Source of the DNA: Platerodrilus igneus
Taxonomy: Eukaryota; Arthropoda; Insecta; Coleoptera; Lycidae
Assembly: GCA_036346225.1 (NCBI GenBank)
Contig: JARFIW010000658.1
Coordinates: 868,001-932,000, forward strand
Reading direction: 5' to 3'
DNA length: 64,000 nucleotides
Under the pieces are notes generated by a model. It searched no databases. It had not been told where the DNA came from and worked only from the letters and a program-made list of their open reading frames with translations. Below are positions 58,380 to 64,000 of the stretch, piece after piece. How positions within the stretch are numbered: the stretch's first letter is position 1; each line of letters starts with the position of its first letter. The translations under genes were made by a program, and so were the position numbers.

Positions 58380-58500
58380 TTTTAACTAGGTGAGCAGCCG
58401 AGGCGGAAAGAGTAAAGAGGCGAGTATCCGAAGAGAATCACAGCATACATGACGCCCAATCTGTGGGGCTCTAATGTTTTTTTTTTTAAAGGGCCAGTTC
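58380..58500 (+). other. Leader-like sequence with primer-binding-site-like motif
   Basis: TGACGCCCAATCTGTGGGGC at 58450 resembles the motif just after the 5' LTR of insect LTR retroelements and the blocks at 54330 and 54373. It is preceded by a purine-rich AGCAGCCGAGGCGGAAAGAG stretch. No LTR boundary, gag or pol was recognised beside it, so this is only a suggestion. Confidence 0.25.
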
Positions 58501-60492
58501 CCGTGACCAAAGGTGTCAGCAAAGGTTTCACAGCAATATATATATACTGACGTGATAAGGGGTCAGGAGAGGTCATTGAAACCCAAATTCTACAAATGAA
58601 GTCCACTAAAATATAAAAGAATCCGGAAGAAAACGGAAATTTACGTAAATTCATGGCTACGCCCTGTATAATACAAGCGTACTTTTATTCATTAAAATAC
58701 TAAACACAAAATACAATTGTGCGTGTATAAATAATCACCCTGTATGATATAGGCTTAATGTAAATACATAGCAAATAATGTAAGCAGCATAGTATAAATA
58801 ATTAATCGTTAAGATACCTTAAAACGCATTCAATGCGAACGCAAATTGATCATTTTAAGATAAATACAAAGCCATTTATTTTCACTTATTAATTATCAAT
58901 ACATTTTTGATAAAAATGCTTTTTATTTGCTGTAAATAGCATAGAATAGTACTAGTTTTATGGATTTAGCATTGAAACTACAATCTTGTTTAAAAATCTC
59001 AATTTTAATATTAGTTTTGTGTATTGAAACACGAAAGCAAATTTTTCTTAAAAATGCAACCGCTTTTGCATTAAAAAACAATTAAGGTTGAAATTAATTA
59101 CCCTGTGGATTACATAAACTATTTTAAATAAGAAAGTTTTCTGGAATAGACGAGATTAAGAAGAAAGTTTTGGAAGCATACTTTAATTTCGTATTAACTA
59201 ATTAATAAATAAACGTTTATTCTAAGAAGCGGCTCAAACATTGAAAAATAGCCTATAAAAATTAATTACCTTTCGCATTAGGATGCGACGCCGCAATAAT
59301 CGTATATGTGTTAGAGTAGGACGAACCGTGCTCGTCACTAATAACTGGAACGAGATAACGTGGTAATAAAACTCAATTTTGAACGCTGGTGCGTACATTG
59401 ACGTAGCTGGCAGACAATGCAAGAAGGCCCGGGCTCAGTTGATGAGTAAGCGGGGTTTTATAATTACCAAAAAAAAAACACCTAAAGGGAAGACCTGCAA
59501 TAAAAATATACTCACACTCATTCATAAATCACAACAAAACATACACAAAGAAAACTTATTAAACAAAATATTTTACAGAAATGAAAACCAATAACTACAA
59601 TGTAACCCAATAAGAAAACTTAAAAGAAATCATTTTTGTTTTTAAGGTCAAGCTGTCGTTTTTAGGTACTACCCTAATTTAAATACTAAGGAAAAAAAAG
59701 AAACCAAATTTACTCCTCCCAAAAACAACAGCTCGAAAACATTACCGTAATCCTAGAAACAACTATATGCAATAAATCACGTATTGATTACGTAGCTGAA
59801 ATTATTTAATTAACCCCTAAAATATATTAATAAATCACATTTGTCATGAGGACTAACTATCAATTTTTTGTATTACATTAAGTTACACGTTTCATTGTAT
59901 TCATTAAGCATACTTCTTAATATTACAAAAAATCTAGAATGAGTATTATATTGTTAAAATAATTTAAAAAGAGAAATTGAATAATCATTGCAGGAGACTT
60001 CTTTTACCACACATCAAAGAACGAATCAATGCTCTTAAAATAATTTAGAAAAGAAAATCTTGAATAATCATTGCGCAAAACTGCTTTTTACACACACCAG
60101 ATAACGAATCAATATTCACTCAAAAGTCTGGCCAAGGTGGCAGAAATAATGTAAAAATAAAAATTATGTCAGATTTTGAAATTATATATCCATCCTACAT
60201 TTAAAAGTGAAAAGCTAAAAAATTTATATTTATTACTTAATTTCGATCTTAGTTTTTAAAACAACTAATCTTAAACCTGTGATCAAGGATTAAATACATC
60301 CGAAAATTTAGACACTATAAAAGAGTTTTCTTTTTACCAGCTGACCTCAAACCCATTAAAAACATTCAATATTACTAGAAGGTCATTATCTTTAATATAT
60401 TGCTGTGGCTCGGGGATTTACACTTTTAAGAATCGAGGGTGAGTCATTAACTATTTTTCAAAAATAAAAATTTTACCAAAAAAATTTCTTAC
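58501..60492. other. AT-rich DNA with one GC island and mariner-like end motifs
   Basis: GGCTACGCCCTGTA (58655) and CACCCTGTA (58738) look like single transposon ends without partners. A GC-richer island at 59280-59456 has an open frame NAGAYIDVAGRQCKKARAQL and a possible donor GTAAGC near 59445, but no acceptor or clear start. The remainder is A-rich. Confidence 0.4.
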
Positions 60493-60561
60493 CTTGATTT
60501 CTGCTTCAAAATATCCTCAGCAGCTTCCCTGGCTAGCTCAGCTGTGCCTCTTCTCGGATAC
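60493..60561 (-). CDS. Candidate internal exon, 69 bp
   Basis: On the minus strand it is bounded by acceptor TAAATTTAG (ending 60562) and a donor AAG/GTAAGA (GT at 60492-60491). Only one frame is open: after one base, YPRRGTAELAREAAEDILKQ then KS and a split codon AG. The other two frames have stops. The sequence is helical, charged and GC-richer than its flanks. It begins in phase 2 (last base of a codon) and ends with two bases of the next. Upstream lies the exon-like segment ending at 61101. The protein family was not recognised. Confidence 0.65.
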
Positions 60562-60562
60562 C

Positions 60563-61100
60563 TAAATTTACAATCATTCTTCCTTCCCACTCGCACACCA
60601 TTCAATAAAACCAAATAATACAACAATCATACAATTTTTTTATTTACCGCTATTTACAAACAAATTATTCTCAGGCGTAAACCGTTTAGTACACTAATTA
60701 CAACTCAATAAGTGGTATGTTTTAAAATCCTTGTTTTAAATTATTATTTGCAAACACATTTAATACAATATGAGTAGATGGGCCCCAAATAATACCCTAT
60801 ATTTATTTCACACTGGAGTATGGTGAGCTTATAATAACCCAGTTTATTAATGTATGCCTTTTACCTTGCACAAAATTACTACAAAACAAATAAACCCATG
60901 TACTCCTAACAATTCAATTTATATTCATAACATAATTCAATAAGTTTTCAATACACCCTTTTTCAATAATTTAAAAACCCCAATAATTCTCCAGTACACG
61001 TATCTTGCGTTAATAACTATAAATAACTCCCATATTTACTCACACATCACCAATATAATACCAAAAGTTTATCAGATAACAGAAAATTCAAATAAGTTAC
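60563..61100 (-). other. Probable intron between the two minus-strand exons
   Basis: It starts with donor GTAACTTATT (61100 downward) and ends with a pyrimidine-poor acceptor TTTAG before 60561. Nothing coding was seen inside. Confidence 0.4.
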
Positions 61101-61193
61101 CTGGAGAATGCTTCAAGCCTCTATCCCTTCAGACGATGATTTCCAGAACTCCTCGGCTTTGTGATTATGCGCTCTGCTCCTCCGCATATTCAT
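61101..61193 (-). CDS. Candidate 5' exon with a 26-codon open frame
   Basis: The minus strand shows an ATG at 61193 opening MNMRRSRAHNHKAEEFWKSS then SEGIEA and a TGA at 61115-61113, followed by AGCATTCTCCAG/GTAACT, a good donor at 61101/61100. Because the frame stops before the donor, this may be a 5' untranslated exon carrying a short upstream frame. Spliced to the 60493 exon, the open reading would be AFSR-YPRRGTAEL, with a TAG six codons upstream and no ATG between. Either another exon supplies the start or translation begins later. GC-richer than flanks. Confidence 0.4.
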
Positions 61194-61523
61194 AGATAAA
61201 AACCCCAATAATCATCAAGCATTGCTTTAAAATACTATTCCATAACAGCATACAAACTCACATATATTATGCGTCTATTTATTGATTTACTAGCCTGGTA
61301 TGGTAGTAATTGGACTTCTGTTAATTTGATTTTTACTACACTACTCGTATCTTTACGTTAATAACTAGAAGGTCATAACTACCAATTTATAAGTGCTAGC
61401 AGTACATTCACGGTATAATGAATATCTTTAATGCTCACAAAAACTCTACTATAACGTCGGTCTATCGTTGTAAGTAGTTAAAAGCGATGATAATATAAAG
61501 AGAAAGCTCCCAATTTTCTCATA

Positions 61524-61760
61524 GTATTTATATTTTTACAATGCCACCTCTAGGCCACACTTCACGCGAAAAACTTATTTTAAAATAACACTTCTGCAAA
61601 TTTTGATATAACCTTCCAGAAATTTACCTCATGGACTCGCCGTATAATCCGAAAATCGTTTCCACCTGTCGCATGTTCGACCGTTTGTAAACTATCCGTT
61701 TCAACCAATCATTCTGTTCTGTGTCGTCAAGAAACCCCGCCTGTAATATTTTTATCTCTG
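61524..61760 (-). promoter_or_regulatory. Candidate promoter of the minus-strand gene
   Basis: Read on the minus strand: GGCGGGG (61741-61735), GATTGG as inverted CCAAT (61710-61705), several CpGs around 61690-61620, then TATAAATAC (61532-61524). A start site about 30 bp later, near 61497, would put the exon candidate at 61193-61101 in the first transcribed 400 bases. CpG density is higher than in surrounding DNA. The GC-box/CCAAT pair resembles that at 57095-57131. Confidence 0.4.
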
Positions 61761-61779
61761 TTTTATGCATATTTGGTGT

Positions 61780-62330
61780 CGCGTTCGAAACCCCACTTGA
61801 GTTGTAGAAAATCGATATTGCTGACCGCGTCTCATCACTCCACGTGGATTCAGTACGTGCGTTTTGAAACCAATGCTTTTATATCCGTTTTTATCTGTAG
61901 CATATTACTGATCGTGTATCTCACCTACTCTTTAAGAAACTTTGTTAGCTTGTTATTCGAAGCCACTGACGGTTAAACACTATTTTCTATGAAGCCCGCT
62001 TTATTATGCTGATAATTTCAAAGAAAGTAACCTTTTAAACATGCAAGTGTTCTTAATTAGAGACCGTTTAAAACAACAATTCTTGGAGTCTATATTTCAC
62101 GGTATCCGATAAACTGACGTCCTTGTTTGTTACCAAGAAACCTTTTGCCTTGAGATTATCGATTTTCTTTACCCTGGTGTGTTTTCCAATGCTTTTATAT
62201 GTTGAATTAAAATAAATTAAATTAATTATGCGTTTTTATTTGTTTTTAAAACTAGTTTTCTCTATTGTACTTCTACCTTTTTAATTATTAATTATACAAT
62301 TACGTCAATAAATTAAATAAATTAAATAAA
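61780..62330. other. AT-rich DNA, no gene seen
   Basis: CpG-rich at first (61780-61860), then AT-rich; AAATTAAATAAATTAAAT precedes the first tRNA-containing repeat. Confidence 0.4.
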
Positions 62331-62691
62331 TTTTAGATAGTTAATTACACAAGGTAAGTTGATAAATACTATCGTATTACAGTGAATAAGATGAAATAAT
62401 AACTGAGACTTTTATGCAAAGCCCAAATGACCATTTTAAATCGAGCTAGTAATTGAAAGATGGAAAATATAAGGTCTTGGACAGGACTTAAACCTGCATC
62501 CTGGTTTTGCCGGAACCATGCGTTTACCAATTACGCCACCGAGACCGATGACGACAATTGAGAAATTTACAAATTTAAATCGTGTACAAAACTATACATA
62601 AACCTAACTTTCAATTACGTTTGGCATTTTTGTCAAGCATATCTGACATTGTCAAGTTTTTTACTTATGTCAGTTATAGACAGGAAGCGAC
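62331..62691 (-). repeat. tRNA-containing repeat, copy A
   Basis: The order on the plus strand is TTTTAGATAGTTAATTACAC, AAGTTGATAAATACTATCGT, ATGCAAAGCCCAAATGACCA, TCGAGCTAGTAATTGAAAGA, a tRNA-like core (62473-62545, minus), ATGACGACAATTGAG, ATTTAAATCGTGTAC, TAACTTTCAATTACGTTTGG and CATATCTGACATTGTCAAG. The core is in the middle, with about 140 bp on each side, which is not the layout of an ordinary tRNA-headed SINE. Confidence 0.88.
62473..62545 (-). pseudogene. 73-nt tRNA-like cloverleaf, copy A
   Basis: On the minus strand: acceptor GTCTCGG pairing with CCAAGAC (one mismatch), T8, D stem GCGT/ACGC with loop AATTGGTAA, anticodon stem TGGTT/AACCA with loop CCGGCAA, and T stem GCAGG/CCTGT with loop TTTAAGT. 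The predicted anticodon is GGC (alanine). C replaces the invariant T33, and box B reads GGTTTAAGTCC. No CCA is encoded. Likely a repeat-borne pseudo-tRNA rather than a functional gene. Confidence 0.75.
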
Positions 62692-62734
62692 GCTCAAAAT
62701 TACGGCTATAAGCCAAGTATTAAATATATAAATA

Positions 62735-63064
62735 TTTTAGATAGCTAATTACACAAGGTAAGTTGATAAATACTATCGTATTACAGTGAATAAATTGAAA
62801 TAATAACTTAGACTTTTATGCAAAGCCCAAATGACCATTTTAAATCGAGCTAGTAATTGAAAGATGGAAAATTTCAGGTCTTGGACAGGACTTGAACCTG
62901 TATTCTGGTTTTGCCAGTACCATGCGTTTACCAATTACGCCACCGTGACCGATGACGACAATTGTTAAATTTACAAATTTAAATCGTGTACAAAGCTGTA
63001 CATAAACCTAACTTTCAATTACGTTTGGCATTTTTGTCAATCATATCTGACATTGTCAAGTTTT
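62735..63064 (-). repeat. tRNA-containing repeat, copy B
   Basis: Same order as copy A with about 95% identity by eye over most of its length, about 400 bp further on. It forms the left arm of a large palindrome with copy C. Confidence 0.9.
62877..62949 (-). pseudogene. 73-nt tRNA-like cloverleaf, copy B
   Basis: Acceptor GTCACGG against CCAAGAC (two mismatches), D stem GCGT/ACGC, anticodon arm TGGTA-CTGGCAA-AACCA with the normal T33 and anticodon GGC, and T arm ACAGG-TTCAAGT-CCTGT with a perfect box B (GGTTCAAGTCC). This is the best internal promoter of the three. The acceptor mismatches argue against a working tRNA. Confidence 0.75.
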
Positions 63065-63097
63065 TAACTTATATCTATAACTGGCATAAATCAAGAA

Positions 63098-63421
63098 CTT
63101 GACAATGTCAGATATGATTCACAAAAATGCCAAACGTAATTGAAAGTTAGGTTTATGTATAGTTTTGTACACGATTTAAATTTGTAAATTTCCCAAGTGT
63201 CGTCATCGGTCTCGATGGCGTAATTGGTAAACGCATAGTTCCGACAAAACCAGGTTACAGGTGTAAGTCCTGTCCAAGACCTTATATTTTCCATCTTTCA
63301 ATTACTAGCTCGATTTGAAATGATAATTTGGGCTTTGCATAAAAGTCTGTTATTATTTCATCTTATTCACTATAATACGATAGTATTTATCAACTTACCT
63401 TGTGTAATTAACTACCTAAAA

Positions 63422-63425
<4 letters not shown>
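63098..63425 (+). repeat. tRNA-containing repeat, copy C (inverted)
   Basis: CTTGACAATGTCAGATATG, CCAAACGTAATTGAAAG, a tRNA-like core, CGATTTGAAATGATAATTTG, CGATAGTATTTATCAACTTA and CCTTGTGTAATTAAC: the exact reverse order of copies A and B. It runs straight into a (TA)n tract. Confidence 0.9.
63209..63281 (+). pseudogene. 73-nt tRNA-like cloverleaf, copy C
   Basis: GTCTCGA against CCAAGAC, D arm GCGT-AATTGGTAA-ACGC, anticodon arm TAGTT-CCGACAA-AACCA, T arm ACAGG-TGTAAGT-CCTGT. The anticodon triplet has drifted to GAC and box B to GGTGTAAGTCC, so this copy has decayed furthest. Confidence 0.72.

Positions 63426-63471
<46 letters not shown>
63426..63471. repeat. (TA)n microsatellite at the end of repeat copy C
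   Basis: About 22 TA units directly following ACTACCTAAAATATT, the terminal sequence of the tRNA-containing repeat. Confidence 0.97.
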
Positions 63472-63472
<1 letters not shown>

Positions 63473-64000
63473 CAGTATCACTTACTAGTTTGCAGCCTTC
63501 ACAGACTTGTAAAAATCTACATTATAGAAAGATGTGTTTGTATTATTATTTTATAATCGATTTCTATCAAGTTAATGCCGAATTAATCCAATTATATATC
63601 AACATAATTGAACGACTCTTTAAATGTCTTGTATCTGAAAGCTCGCTTAATAAAAAAGTTTTGTTGCGAATGTTCACACAATTATTTTATCAAGGGAATT
63701 ACTCTAGAAATATACTTTATCAAAGCAAAGTAAAGTTTATTAAACTGTCGGTTCATATAAAATTACCTCATTAATATTTAAACCCTATTAAACTGATACG
63801 AAGCTTCTCTTTGAAGGTATCAAATTCACGAAGAAGAAAAAGTCTACTAAAATGCGTTTTTTCTCCAACATAAAAGCGCCTGCGTTTTAAAAAAAATCCC
63901 CTTATCCCTCTACACCTCTCCGTCTAACCATATCGATTTTCATATAGCTTCTCCTTATTCATCCTCAGACCTGACCTCCGATACGTCAAATTTTATTTGC
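63472..64000. other. AT-rich DNA, nothing firm recognised
   Basis: A 94-codon frame at 63490-63774 reads as plausible protein (NAELIQLYINIIERLFKCLV) but has no recognised domain or exon boundary. Confidence 0.4.

Noticed and set aside
62473..63281. Three functional tRNA-Ala genes
   Set aside because: Cores are embedded in a dispersed repeat, have acceptor mismatches, a C at position 33 in two copies, and a drifting anticodon and box B.

Overview
The window looks like non-coding DNA from a large, AT-rich arthropod (most likely insect) nuclear genome. This rests on content rather than a species match: Tc1/mariner, pogo-like and LINE relics of insect type, a tRNA-derived SINE family, long (TA)n, (CA)n and (GT)n microsatellites, and isolated exon-like islands with GT-AG boundaries kilobases apart. 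There is no operon structure, no ribosome-binding sites and no long intact host reading frame. I did not find a CRISPR array, rRNA, a clearly functional tRNA gene or a viral insertion.

Host genes. Two plus-strand exon candidates sit at about 2192-2302 and 16291-16452. They read as Gly/Ser-rich low-complexity protein, and the second adds a His/Met/Trp-rich block. Both can be phase 0 and could belong to one gene with a 14-kb intron, but I could not name the family. On the minus strand, an apparent 69-bp internal exon (60493-60561), an upstream exon-like segment ending at a GTAACT donor (61101) and a CpG-rich TATA/CCAAT/GC-box region (61524-61760) suggest the 5' end of a second, divergent gene.

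Mobile DNA, left to right: a mariner-type element with unusually long inverted ends (7.1-8.6 kb); an array of tandem and segmental repeats (9.1-11.4 kb); LINE fragments at 17.5, 19.5, 21.7-23.6, 24.1 and 30.4 kb and one near-complete LINE copy on the minus strand at 31.3-34.6 kb; a three-copy AT-rich dispersed repeat (12, 35 and 36 kb); a deleted mariner (36.9 kb); a pogo-like transposase C-terminus broken next to another mariner relic (40.7-42.1 kb); and six SINE copies between 23.7 and 54.2 kb.

The densest structure is at 51.5-54.6 kb. There, nested TA-flanked elements include one with about 450-bp inverted arms around the first 36 codons of a transposase, followed by a hairpin around half a tRNA and several (TA)n tracts with shared flanks. 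At 62.3-63.4 kb, three copies of a repeat carry 73-nt cloverleaf-capable tRNA-like cores, two of them forming a large palindrome.

Most of the rest is featureless AT-rich intron or intergenic sequence. All homology calls come from reading by eye and remembered family motifs; no searches were run.
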